Source of the DNA: a virus
Strand: one strand, 5' to 3'
IMG/VR virus record: IMGVR_UViG_3300037961_004808
Location: 47,967-111,966 of that record
Length of the DNA stretch: 64,000 nucleotides
Shown here: positions 32,801 to 40,993 of the stretch, piece after piece
Position numbering within the stretch: the first letter of the stretch is position 1
Layout of the letters: each line of letters begins with the position of its first letter
Position numbers and translations under genes: made by a program
The notes under the pieces: generated by a model
Told to the model about the DNA's origin: nothing
Databases searched by the model: none
The model's input: only the letters and a program-made list of their open reading frames with translations

Positions 32801-35315
32801 AGGTGATAACACCAACATTAGAAGACCAGGAGGCGTCAATGATGCTAGTTCCTTGACGCAGATCAATGTCACTAGTCAGGTCAGTGTTATCATTCTTGAA
32901 TTTATCATCATCAATAACACTGCTAGTATCTTCTAAAGAGTAACCATTTTGTGGAGGTCCAGCAGTAGCACTACCATCAGGCAGAACATAGCGCAGTTGA
33001 TAGATTTTTTGGATGTCCTTACGACCATCACGCTTTCTCTCAATATAAGACCGAGTAGTCTCAGGCGTGATTGCCGTCTGGTTTGCTACAATAGCGGCAT
33101 GGAGGTTGTTGCCAGTCTTGACAGTGATATACCAACCATTGCTATCATACTGGATAGGATGTCCAGGTTCTCCAGGTGTCTTATAGCGAACTTCAGAAGT
33201 AACAGTGAGACCACCACCCAGGTTGTTGATACCTGTGATGGGGTTGTTTGCAGCAGCATTCTCAGGAGTTGTGGCGATCCGGATCTGATCGTTTGCTAGA
33301 GAATTTGTAATAACATAGTAATCAGTATCATAATCAATACCATCAGGAAGAGAACCATTATCAGAGAAGAATCTTACACTCTCTCCAGGGATGAATGTGT
33401 GGTTCTCTTGCAGGGTGATGATATTGCTGGTGATGCTACTGATACCTGCATTGGTACCAACCCGGTGCACTTTCTTACCAGAAGGTCCAGCACCAGTCAG
33501 CACAGTCATCAACACCTCAGCGGTGCGGACAGTGCCATCGATGTTGACCTTCAACAGTTCACCAACTCTCTGTCCAACGGTGTATACACCAGTGGTTGCT
33601 GGAGGAATGCTATCCCGCTGATTGTAGTCTCTCAGATATAGTTTGGTATCACTGGCAGCAGCAGTTTTATCAACATCCAGTTTCAACCAGTTGCTGCTGG
33701 TCTCTTGGGTAAAGTCTCGCTGTGCAGGGAGAATACCAGTAATATAACCTTTGTCGTCCTTATTGAAAGCGTTCTGTTTGAAACCATCTGCCTTCAGAGC
33801 TTGTGCCCCGAAGTTAGAGTTAGAGTTAGTAATTGATGCGTCAGAACCTGAGTCACAAATAAAGTGAACACCGCAACCCACCGCAAAGGTAGACACCAAC
33901 TGAAGTTGTGCGCTGTTAGACGCCTTGATGTGGAAACTTTCGTAGGTTGGTTTATGCCGTGCTAAACCGTCTGTGTGCAGCAGAGTACTAGAACCCAGTG
34001 CTGACTGATCTTGGTATGTGCCAGTTGTGGGATTGTATTTTACAAATGCATTATCATCCTTGTTCAAGGAAACCCCAGTAAACTGGGCAAGCACCATAGA
34101 TTTGAATCCAGTTGCCTTGGCACCATCAGCATGGAGACCATTGACACCAAACACCGACCGCACAGAGCAGTTGAAAATGTATGGGGAGGCACTTGTTACA
34201 GTGTCACTCTCAACGGTGACCGTAGGAGACAACCCACTAAGGTTAGGTGTAGCAGTGGTAGCAGGTGCAGTGGTAACACTGTAGGTAAACAGAGTGTCAC
34301 TCAGAACCTGAGACACAATATGGACACCATCGTACTCGGTGCCATTGACATTGCTATTGCCAGCAACACCAACAATACTGATAGGAGTACCTACAGAGAG
34401 ACCATGACTGTCACTGGTAACCACAGAAACTACAGTGGTTGCAGTCGCAGAAGAAGGATTGACACCAGAATAGATGTCAGCAATCTCAATAGCACCAACC
34501 TGAGAGATAGCACCAACAATACGAGATTCATCAATGACTTTCTCAAAGTCACTGTTAGTCGGATATGATGGGATTGCCCGACCACTATTGTTACCATATG
34601 CCAGACTCAACTTGGCATAGTACATGTCCAGGTCGGTAAGACCCTTACCATCTACCAGGTTCGCACCATCAGCATACTCAAAGCAAGTGAGTTTGTGGTG
34701 GGAGAAGTTTGGAGTATATACGTTTGTTGTATAATCTTTGAAGATCCTATCTGCCGGGTCACCATCAAACAGGGTGAACTCTCGGAAGTAGCAACCACCA
34801 GTTACTCGGAACAGAGCAGTAGCAGGGATGCTATTGTTAGCAGGATCTGGTACGTATTTCGGTCTAATCTTAGTCTTACGCAGGTCTGAACCCACGATAG
34901 ACGTGCCCCGAGGCATGATGACACCACCATGAATCGAGTTGAACTGATAAAGAACGTTGTCGGAACTCTGGATATTGAAGTTAGAACCAACGGAAAATTC
35001 GTTGATACTAACACTACCGCCACTCACATTGGTGGTGCTACCAGAGGTGTCGATCTGGTAACCAGGACGGTTATCAATATAGTGTACACCAGGTGATACG
35101 ACAATAGTTGTCTTATCAAACTTATCGTTATCCTTTCCAAGCTGGAACGAGAACCTAGCAGATTCTAGCAATGCTCTTTGGATCGTCCTAAACGGGCGAG
35201 TCCGTGAGTTGCCAGTATTACTTACGTCATCTGTTGCATCCAGTTCTTCTGGATTGACGTATATAACATTACCCTGAATGTTCTTCAGGAAATTTTCAAG
35301 TCTACTTAGGGGCAT
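29838..35315 (-). CDS. vrlC: VrlC-type giant baseplate/fibre protein with tail-collar end
   Basis: The 1825-residue protein starts MPLSRLENFLKNIQGNVIYV and continues with SRTRPFRTIQRALLESARFS, the beginning typical of cyanophage VrlC-type virion proteins. The first ~500 residues look like a pectate-lyase-type beta-helix (TTIVVSPGVHYIDNRPGYQI). The C-terminus has a phage tail-collar domain: GGIIMWSGGSVPSGWALCDG, then LKDRFVLSSGD, histidine pairs (QHDH, EHNH) and a final YYVLAFIMRIA. It probably forms a large baseplate-wedge or proximal fibre part. It is the largest gene here, with its own late box. Confidence 0.8.
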   Translation of the reverse strand: MPLSRLENFLKNIQGNVIYVNPEELDATDDVSNTGNSRTRPFRTIQRALLESARFSFQLGKDNDKFDKTTIVVSPGVHYIDNRPGYQIDTSGSTTNVSGGSVSINEFSVGSNFNIQSSDNVLYQFNSIHGGVIMPRGTSIVGSDLRKTKIRPKYVPDPANNSIPATALFRVTGGCYFREFTLFDGDPADRIFKDYTTNVYTPNFSHHKLTCFEYADGANLVDGKGLTDLDMYYAKLSLAYGNNSGRAIPSYPTNSDFEKVIDESRIVGAISQVGAIEIADIYSGVNPSSATATTVVSVVTSDSHGLSVGTPISIVGVAGNSNVNGTEYDGVHIVSQVLSDTLFTYSVTTAPATTATPNLSGLSPTVTVESDTVTSASPYIFNCSVRSVFGVNGLHADGAKATGFKSMVLAQFTGVSLNKDDNAFVKYNPTTGTYQDQSALGSSTLLHTDGLARHKPTYESFHIKASNSAQLQLVSTFAVGCGVHFICDSGSDASITNSNSNFGAQALKADGFKQNAFNKDDKGYITGILPAQRDFTQETSSNWLKLDVDKTAAASDTKLYLRDYNQRDSIPPATTGVYTVGQRVGELLKVNIDGTVRTAEVLMTVLTGAGPSGKKVHRVGTNAGISSITSNIITLQENHTFIPGESVRFFSDNGSLPDGIDYDTDYYVITNSLANDQIRIATTPENAAANNPITGINNLGGGLTVTSEVRYKTPGEPGHPIQYDSNGWYITVKTGNNLHAAIVANQTAITPETTRSYIERKRDGRKDIQKIYQLRYVLPDGSATAGPPQNGYSLEDTSSVIDDDKFKNDNTDLTSDIDLRQGTSIIDASWSSNVGVITSKFSHNLRRGQIIEINRLQSTNNTDGTDNSGFNGLFEVLQIDDKKTFRVGLNTNPGGISTITTGTPYTRHDESVVGSGRTFSPYFVRKDYGNAYQVFNHQTVQEYKSGVQDGIYNLTMLEYGNIPEVSPYDIGKNRFAQNINDLRPDIDVDNPVDDPEPTVSYAVRDDIGFVQSNDRANSITRESTLAIIEDTGIGIGVTEATVSGTDISANFAVEHGFNSIKTVGSLTGGSNLGTGGGNAEFYFSVNLEGGTGKGATADVTVAAAGVISSLDVVDFGSGYSVNDVLTVKGVPFSASGTDATVTVTEIDNNVGDVIQVVGVTSTAYNGLQRITNVTDPKILMYEGTVSAASTGGFVYHVGIATAVSNIVHDSSSGIATITMNRDIGLRRGDEIVISGANSVYNGQFAVLDRIGYGSSLTVSIPSATSPNFNGPNCIAHSAGISNRSKGQTISIYGGVTTEISSGLTTSSTSITLQDNNKIRRGDYLQIENEIVRISNNAKNGIIRGCLGTNPEAHNQYSAAVKIKVLPVEQRRHSVIRASGHTFEYVGYGPGNYSTALPQTQDRVLDDKQQLLAQSVSSRGGSVVYSGMNDRGEYFIGRKKIDALTGEEKFTINAFDTTLATEIPPAVDFNDLTVKQNFYSLGNSSLVDIQLKGNRSGDVGTSVFVGINGSNQTAPTSSTDQIILNTTFEKGGYIGWVRTTDSSQPWKRFGPITVDQTDHFAFDKLALGAASAGSNTLAVTGDSALTGDLSVSADFTSNTAVVGSAKVSDLTTSRVVIVGASGELEDNSGLTFSGNTLTANTLSVTNNATVGGTCTADTFSGNGITPIGGIIMWSGGSVPSGWALCDGNNNTPNLKDRFVLSSGDTYAAGTTGGSANAVVVQHDHTATSTSTSTVTDPEHNHIFPGDDQLGGAANSNTWPNRSAGQFTYDADSDFDETDAQYYRTTDESTGVTVATTTSTAIANEGVSGTGANMPPYYVLAFIMRIA

Positions 35316-35343
35316 TACCTATTCCAGACACCATTCCTTCAGA

Positions 35344-35351
35344 CTATTTAG
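35344..35351 (-). promoter_or_regulatory. T4-late-like box CTAAATAG
   Basis: On the minus strand CTAAATAG overlaps the stop of the 36-residue gene and lies about 29 bases before the VrlC-type start at 35315. Confidence 0.6.
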
Positions 35352-35458
35352 GGACCGTCATTATTATGTTTTCGGTAAATGAGATCCCAAATATCGGTGT
35401 CTTCCTCAGGAGGTTCCGGAGGTTTAGGTTCTTCTGCTCTTTTGTCCTCTTCTGGCAT
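35348..35458 (-). CDS. Small Pro/Glu-rich peptide, 36 residues
   Basis: The ATG at 35458 shares its A with the upstream stop (TGATG). The 36-residue product begins MPEEDKRAEEPKPPEPPEED and ends IYRKHNNDGP. It is acidic and proline-rich, probably unstructured. Support is the stop-start coupling and the exact fit before the VrlC-type late box. Confidence 0.5.
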   Translation of the reverse strand: MPEEDKRAEEPKPPEPPEEDTDIWDLIYRKHNNDGP

Positions 35459-35664
35459 CAGGAATAAACTAGTTCAATTTCTTCGTCAAGTTGGAGTGCA
35501 GTATTAGTCAGTGTCCAGACGCTCATGAACTGATCTACAGTATCGCATTCAAGTTCTTGAACTCCTCCGGCAGAACCGTAAATGGTAAAGTACCGTCCAG
35601 GAATGTTGATCTCGACTTTGGTGACGTGCTGATCATCTGTCCAGGTGTCGATGTCGAAAGTCAT
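35458..35664 (-). CDS. Small virion-operon protein, 68 residues
   Basis: The product (MTFDIDTWTDDQHVTKVEIN) is acidic and beta-rich with VQELECDTVDQFMSVW in the middle. No domain is recognised. It lies between the short beta-domain protein and the 36-residue gene, in the spike/fibre operon, and is probably a minor structural or assembly protein. Confidence 0.6.
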   Translation of the reverse strand: MTFDIDTWTDDQHVTKVEINIPGRYFTIYGSAGGVQELECDTVDQFMSVWTLTNTALQLDEEIELVYS

Positions 35665-35705
35665 GTGTTGGATGCGATTGAAACCATTATACCCTACCAG
35701 GCGTC

Positions 35706-35936
35706 TCAGAGCAAGTCTGCTGTGACAGTAAAGTAAGCGTTTATGACGCCACCACCGCTATTGCGGATTACGACAGACTTACCGTAAGGCATGGCATGCA
35801 CAAACAGTTCTTGGAAAACAGTTCTGGGGGTGAGTTGAACGTGAATAGTGTCTACGTCAATCTTACCGCTCCAGTCTTCAGGGAGATCAATAATCCCATC
35901 AACGGTCACTGTGCCGCGAAATTCAACTTTGTTCAT
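35706..35936 (-). CDS. Stand-alone copy of the spike-associated beta domain
   Basis: The 76-residue product aligns by eye with the second half of the protein encoded at 35971-36792. In both, a LPEyW-type turn is followed by a dTIxVxLT strand, a Q-x-x-x-V strand, an xIVIxxxGG strand and a final Y/F-x-V strand. It thus looks like the same domain produced alone, by duplication. It probably associates with the spike or fibre base. Confidence 0.55.
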   Translation of the reverse strand: MNKVEFRGTVTVDGIIDLPEDWSGKIDVDTIHVQLTPRTVFQELFVHAMPYGKSVVIRNSGGGVINAYFTVTADLL

Positions 35937-35970
35937 AATAAAGACTCCGTGTACTATGTATTATAGCACG

Positions 35971-36792
35971 TTACTTGGTAATAGTGTTACGAGGACCTCG
36001 ATATCGCTCGTCTAGAATGTTACGTTCTTCATCATCTGGTGCCATGAATACGTTGGGGTCAGGATAGTCTTCCCAAGTTTTGCCTTCATAGTCAGTGATA
36101 AGAGGGTTGATGTCCTTCCTCTCACCATACACATGGTAGAAACAGTCGATGTCAGCACCTGAAGCGTTTCCGCCAACATGCTTCAACACAATCTTGGTGT
36201 TGTCAAACTCCTTGACAATGATGTCCTGTTGTGCTCCAATAGCAGTAAGAGACACAGTGATACTGTCCTCATACACCAGGTTTACCCAGTATTCAGGCAA
36301 AGTAATCTCATTGGTACCAGTCAGTCTGCCACGGTGATACACAGCGACTTCCGGTCCCTCAATACATGCATAGCGCAGTCGATGTCCTTCCTTTGTAGGG
36401 TGCTGGATGTCGAATGATTTACCCAAAGCATCTGCTGTAGCAAATCTACTAGCGAGTCTACCCTTGTTCAGGCAGTCAACTTTACCAGTGACATACACAT
36501 CTCCATCAATATAAACAGCATTTACTGCCTCTTCCCCAATAACCTCAACGTCACCATCAACTTGCAGTGCCCTGCCTTTGACACCAGACTTGAACTTATC
36601 AATGTCCGTGCCAATGTTGACAGTTGCCTTAGCAAATCCACTGTGCTTACCTGCAATGACAGGTCCCGTAGCAACTAGTGTACCATTGAAGGGTTTATCA
36701 CCATCTAAAGTCTCTTTAGCGGTGTCAAGTTTTGCTGGTTGTTCTCTACCAATATAGACTTTACCAGTCTCAATGTCCCTAATTCCTGCCAT
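35971..36792 (-). CDS. Tail-spike/fibre-associated protein with CIEGPEV domain
   Basis: The 273-residue protein has a repetitive N-terminal half (GPVIAGKHSGFAKATVNIG; VYIDGDVYVTGKVD) typical of beta-helical shafts. It then has SFDIQHPTKEGHRLRYACIE and GPEVAVYHRGRL, a domain seen in many phage fibre and spike proteins, ending in LPEYW and a DSITVSLT strand. The stop/start overlap with the spike-needle gene (36792) indicates a common job at the baseplate centre or fibre tip. No S74 protease motif is seen. Confidence 0.65.
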   Translation of the reverse strand: MAGIRDIETGKVYIGREQPAKLDTAKETLDGDKPFNGTLVATGPVIAGKHSGFAKATVNIGTDIDKFKSGVKGRALQVDGDVEVIGEEAVNAVYIDGDVYVTGKVDCLNKGRLASRFATADALGKSFDIQHPTKEGHRLRYACIEGPEVAVYHRGRLTGTNEITLPEYWVNLVYEDSITVSLTAIGAQQDIIVKEFDNTKIVLKHVGGNASGADIDCFYHVYGERKDINPLITDYEGKTWEDYPDPNVFMAPDDEERNILDERYRGPRNTITK

Positions 36793-37322
36793 TATTCTAC
36801 AAGAGAGTTGATGTAATCGCCCAAGGCGGGCGGGATGAGTTTAGATTGTGGTTCATGGATGCGAACCATGTCCCCAATAATGATGTTGAATCCTTTTGAG
36901 TTAGACAGCAATTTGTCCGCAGCATTGATAGTTACGTTATGTCCTATCAACTTAGTGAAGTTCTTTCCTTCAAAGTGAACATCATGTTCTGCATGTAAGT
37001 AGATGTCACCCGTGCTGGGATCCGTCGCCTTCATGATGATGTCTTTTGCTATCACATTGAAGGTTCCCTTACAATCAATATTGATGTCACCCTCAGACTT
37101 GATATTGATCGGACCCGCACCTTTTTGGATGAGGTTAGAACCCTTGTCATTTTCAGTGGCACGGAGTTCCCATCCACCATCTTCAAAGATTCGCAAAGAT
37201 GCAGCAGATCCAGCAGCGCAAGCGATCTGGGATCGGCGAACTGCTTTTCCTTCCTCTTCCTTGCCGATTCTAAATGAACCATCCTCAGGATGATTTACAA
37301 TATATGGTGGGATTTTTGACAT
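36792..37322 (-). CDS. Central spike/needle-like beta-helix protein
   Basis: The 176-residue protein has alternating short strands rich in Asp, Lys and Gly (KSEGDINIDCKGTFNVIAKD; ILHAEHDVHFEGK-like), the look of the gp5 C-terminal or VgrG needle beta-helix. It overlaps the gp5-type hub gene by one base, fitting a needle produced as a separate chain rather than as the gp5 C-terminus. Known T4 gp5 carries lysozyme plus needle in one protein; here no lysozyme is found. Confidence 0.65.
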   Translation of the reverse strand: MSKIPPYIVNHPEDGSFRIGKEEEGKAVRRSQIACAAGSAASLRIFEDGGWELRATENDKGSNLIQKGAGPINIKSEGDINIDCKGTFNVIAKDIIMKATDPSTGDIYLHAEHDVHFEGKNFTKLIGHNVTINAADKLLSNSKGFNIIIGDMVRIHEPQSKLIPPALGDYINSLVE

Positions 37323-39508
37323 TAGTACCCTTTAGGACAATCAATAACAGTGATAAGTTTTGCGCTAGGAATGATAGGATCTGTATACTCTTTGTAAGGT
37401 GTGAACTTGGTGATTGGTTTGATAAATGCACCGAAACCAGTCTTTGTTTTGATTCTCAGTGAAGGAGGTTCAGACAATCCAAGGTCAGCTTTACCTGTTG
37501 CCCCAACAATTCTACCATTTTCAATAACTGGTGTCAATACACCACCATTAGATGTTTCAATAATATCACCCTCCTGGTAATTATTTCCAGTATTGAGGAC
37601 TACAATACCATCGATTTCACCAATAACTTGGTTACCCTCAGATTCATTGGCAATTTCCTCACTTACATCTAAGGTTCCTCCAGGGAGATAACCATCACCA
37701 GGATTAGTAATCACAACATTGACAACCTTGTCGCCATCCATGATAGCGATACCAGTTGCTCCCTTACCATTCCTACATTTGTCAACAATACTGACAGCAG
37801 GTGCACTATCAAAACCAAGACCAAAGTCTTCCATTGAAGCACCAATAACCTTACCAGTAGAACTGACGACTGCTTTAGCAACTGCTCCAAGTCCACCACC
37901 ACCAAAGAACTCAATGCTTGGTGGTCCACATTCTAGGACGTTAGTTTTACAATTACCAGTAACTTCAGTAATACCATCGACAACACTTGAAACACCACCA
38001 ACAATACTAGCGGTGCTACCACCAAGTGCTGCCAGTTGCTCAGTAGTTCCCTTCAATGTATTGAACTTAGTCGCCTCCTTACCAAGGTCTCCCAAGAATG
38101 GGAACGCATTCTTCAGCAAGTTTGTCGGCGCATCAGCAATATCATCAACACCATCGATACCAATGTTAGACAGAAGACCACTGATTGCTTTAGTTCTATC
38201 AAAATCAAGAATCTTCTTCGCTTCTGGTCCAATATTGATATTGAAATCAAAGGGTTGAGGTTCACACTCAGAACCTTCGCAAGACAGCAGTTTCAGAGCA
38301 GTTTGTGCTGCACCGGTTGCCTTGTTCATGATGCTGCTAAAATCAGGGATAGAAATCCCACCAATCAGACCATTCAGTGCTGCCATCGCAGGACCAATAA
38401 GACCCTGAATCTTATTAGTGATACTGCTCATCAATGAACCAATCAACTGCTCAGCAGCACAAAGTGGTACGTTGATAAGATTACCCAACAACCCTTTCAT
38501 GAATCCACCAATCATGTCTCTCAGACCGTTGATGACATTCTCCATCAAACAATAGATAATATCTTTCTGCTTCTTCAGTTCTAACTTCTTGATTAGGTTA
38601 TCAGGTTCCAAGAAAGTTAGAACATTACCTACCTTCTCATCAATCTCTTTGAATAGATCTGCACGTGCTCTCCGAACAAGTCCGGAGAAGTTACCTGCCA
38701 TTCTGAGAGATGTATCATCAATCAGATTCTCGATGTTGAAAGGTTTATTCAGGTTCTTGTCAATCCACCCGGTTGCGGTTTGCTCCAACCCACCAACAAC
38801 ATCAACAAAGGTCGCCAATGCCTTTGCGACATCACCCATGGCAGACTTAGGAACGTCGCACTTTACAGGTCTACGAATTTCAACCGGTTGATCAGCAATA
38901 TATCGAGAAACACTTTCACCTAGTTGCTCATCCCCTTCTGGATTAGGTTCACCTTTAGGTTCAATAGGAAGTTCTTCATCATTAGTTGGAATTCCACCTG
39001 CCCGCAAAGGTTCAGCAGCACCAGTTGGTTTAGATGTTGAACCCAACTCAGACTCTGATCCACCTTTTGTAAGAGACGGATCAACTGTAATTGGTGAGAA
39101 TCCAGAAGTACCTTCGGAAAGAACATCGTCCCAATCCTTCACATCCTTGATAAAAGAGTGCTGATATAAAGCACCCATAACCACTGGTTGTTGACCATCT
39201 TCCCCATCAAGGAAGAAACCAAAAACAGTTTCTCCACCTTGTAAGAAATTACTTACACCAGCATAGTTTACACCGGCACCTGAGGTAGGTGGAACAAGGA
39301 TATGTGCCCATGGAAGTTCTTCATCCTTTACATCATTTGATGCAGGATGCTTCCCAAGAATTCTTACTTTAGTACGATAACCAAATTTCCTAGATTGTTT
39401 ATCCTCAGGAAATGAACGCCAGGCAGGATCTGTAGTTACCTGCCCGACAAACCAATGGAAACCATCGCGTCCAAGTCTTTTGGATTCAATCAGTTTATTC
39501 TCAAGCAT
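37322..39508 (-). CDS. gp5-type baseplate hub protein without lysozyme
   Basis: The 728-residue protein has an N-terminal OB-fold like that of T4 gp5 (FHWFVGQVTTDPAWRS; LPWAHILVPPTSGAGVNYAG; GGETVFGFFLDGEDGQQPVV; MGALYQH). The middle is helical and hydrophobic (MIGGFMKGLLGNLINVPLCA), and the C-terminus has VVITNPGDGYLPGG/NTGNNYQEGD units. No lysozyme catalytic region can be seen, so cell-wall lysis must come from elsewhere. It sits between the CP12-like gene and the needle gene. Confidence 0.75.
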   Translation of the reverse strand: MLENKLIESKRLGRDGFHWFVGQVTTDPAWRSFPEDKQSRKFGYRTKVRILGKHPASNDVKDEELPWAHILVPPTSGAGVNYAGVSNFLQGGETVFGFFLDGEDGQQPVVMGALYQHSFIKDVKDWDDVLSEGTSGFSPITVDPSLTKGGSESELGSTSKPTGAAEPLRAGGIPTNDEELPIEPKGEPNPEGDEQLGESVSRYIADQPVEIRRPVKCDVPKSAMGDVAKALATFVDVVGGLEQTATGWIDKNLNKPFNIENLIDDTSLRMAGNFSGLVRRARADLFKEIDEKVGNVLTFLEPDNLIKKLELKKQKDIIYCLMENVINGLRDMIGGFMKGLLGNLINVPLCAAEQLIGSLMSSITNKIQGLIGPAMAALNGLIGGISIPDFSSIMNKATGAAQTALKLLSCEGSECEPQPFDFNINIGPEAKKILDFDRTKAISGLLSNIGIDGVDDIADAPTNLLKNAFPFLGDLGKEATKFNTLKGTTEQLAALGGSTASIVGGVSSVVDGITEVTGNCKTNVLECGPPSIEFFGGGGLGAVAKAVVSSTGKVIGASMEDFGLGFDSAPAVSIVDKCRNGKGATGIAIMDGDKVVNVVITNPGDGYLPGGTLDVSEEIANESEGNQVIGEIDGIVVLNTGNNYQEGDIIETSNGGVLTPVIENGRIVGATGKADLGLSEPPSLRIKTKTGFGAFIKPITKFTPYKEYTDPIIPSAKLITVIDCPKGY

Positions 39509-39720
39509 TACTCGTCATACACACGACATTCCAGGGCATCTGGATGATTGTCACAATATTCTTCAAGAACTTTGTCTGAATGGCGTTGCTTCCATCCATC
39601 ATCATCTTCCCCTTCATGCTTGTCCATAAAACCATGCATCTTGAGGTCTTCTTCGGAATATTCCAGCATGCCATGATTGACGTGCTCTTTACCGTCTTTG
39701 TCAATGAATGCGTTACTCAT
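39508..39720 (-). CDS. CP12-like small redox protein
   Basis: From the ATG at 39720 (overlapping the upstream stop) the 70-residue product ends in VLEEYCDNHPDALECRVYDE. That matches the C-terminal GAPDH-binding loop of CP12, with C56 and C65 as the redox pair and the terminal VYDE. CP12 inhibits the Calvin cycle by linking GAPDH and phosphoribulokinase; cyanophages carry cp12 to redirect carbon to the pentose pathway. The N-terminal cysteine pair of host CP12 is absent. The position inside the baseplate operon is unexpected, and transcription would then be late. Confidence 0.7.
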   Translation of the reverse strand: MSNAFIDKDGKEHVNHGMLEYSEEDLKMHGFMDKHEGEDDDGWKQRHSDKVLEEYCDNHPDALECRVYDE

Positions 39721-40993
39721 TAGAATAGAATGCGAATGAATCTCTAACAATGTAAAGTCCAGTAAAAGCACCTTGTGGTCCACCCATCTCGTGTGCGAGT
39801 GAGAATACCATGTAGTTACCAGAGGACGGGTTTACACCTTCCTTATTCTTCTCAGTATTTAGGTTCGGGAACTTGAAGTTCAACATGCTCCCAACTTGAA
39901 TACTAAGATTCAAAGGTATTGTAACCTTTACAAATTCAGACATCAAAGACTGATACCTAGCAGATGCATGTGCTTGTCTCCAAGACACAGTTTCTGCTAT
40001 AGTTTTCAGGTCAGGAGTGTCTGACATTGCCCCCACGTCCAGAGCAGTTGTATATATCCTAGAAAACTTCTCATCAATTTTGTTTGGAACATACTGATCT
40101 TCGTTTGCACTAGGCAGTTTACTATCTTTGTAACTGTACTCTACGAAGTGTGGGGTTCGGTCAAGTATATTATAGTACCAGTTTGCCGATTTGTATTGTC
40201 CCTCCATGAGTTTTTTGATGATATCATGACTTGTTACGAACTCAGGCGGTCCAACCAGGGAAAAATTATTGACTTCAGTAGCAGACTTAGCAGCTGCCTT
40301 TATATACTTCTCCTCTACTTCTCTCTTGAGTGCTTTGTCAACCGAGAAAAACCTATATCCACTGCGTTCAGTCTCTGCTAAGAAATAACCAGCACTACCT
40401 TTTTCAGGAGAAATTTTTCCTTCAACATCTCCAACAGTCTTTGCAGATAACCTACTGATACAATCAAGAGGTCTCATGTAATTACCCATGAAATCATAGG
40501 TATTTGAACTTTCATCTACAATGTCAATTCGATCGCTTTTTACCTCCAAAACTTCTTTGAGGATTTTTTCGACACTATCAGAAATTTTACCTTTATATTT
40601 CTTGAAGACACGTGTTGTCTGATTACTCAGTGTAGTTTGAGTAACACATTCAAAACCAAATATTTCTCTTTTCGCATCAGAGAATGCAGAAATTATATTA
40701 CTGATTATCAGTTCATTATTTTTACTCTTAGTAAACTCAAATGGTTCATCAATACTGGGGTGGTCAACAACAAGCTCTACCTCTTGACCACTACGGAGGG
40801 GTGCTGACGCTCGGAATCCTATTGCATCAGCAAACACAAAAGATACTGTCAGAGTGCTACCTGCACTCTCCTCATATCTGATTGATAGAGATTGTCCCAC
40901 CAAAGACTGAAGAGACCTAGCTCCATCGTCCGTAACAACGTTCAGTTTCTTGATGATAAAATCTTTAGACCAACGCTTGTTCCTATTCTTCAT
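39713..40993 (-). CDS. gp27-like baseplate hub protein
   Basis: The 426-residue protein is beta-rich with LRSGQEVELVVDHPSIDEPF and a SVEKILKEVLEVKSDRIDIV segment, the style of gpD/VgrG/gp27 hub proteins that bind the gp5-type spike. It ends with a MLNFKFPNLN strand and YMVFSLAHEMGG. Its position directly before the gp5-type gene (with only the CP12-like gene between) supports a gp27 role. No enzymatic motif is seen. Identification rests on fold style and synteny. Confidence 0.55.
   Translation of the reverse strand: MKNRNKRWSKDFIIKKLNVVTDDGARSLQSLVGQSLSIRYEESAGSTLTVSFVFADAIGFRASAPLRSGQEVELVVDHPSIDEPFEFTKSKNNELIISNIISAFSDAKREIFGFECVTQTTLSNQTTRVFKKYKGKISDSVEKILKEVLEVKSDRIDIVDESSNTYDFMGNYMRPLDCISRLSAKTVGDVEGKISPEKGSAGYFLAETERSGYRFFSVDKALKREVEEKYIKAAAKSATEVNNFSLVGPPEFVTSHDIIKKLMEGQYKSANWYYNILDRTPHFVEYSYKDSKLPSANEDQYVPNKIDEKFSRIYTTALDVGAMSDTPDLKTIAETVSWRQAHASARYQSLMSEFVKVTIPLNLSIQVGSMLNFKFPNLNTEKNKEGVNPSSGNYMVFSLAHEMGGPQGAFTGLYIVRDSFAFYSNE

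Noticed and set aside
34011-34568. 185-codon plus-strand frame opposite the VrlC-type gene
   Set aside because: Antisense shadow with low-complexity composition and no upstream signals.
39850-39870. CCTAAATAC on the minus strand within the gp27-like gene as a late promoter for the CP12-like gene
   Set aside because: It is about 140 bases from the start and inside a coding region, unlike the other late boxes at 20-35 bases.
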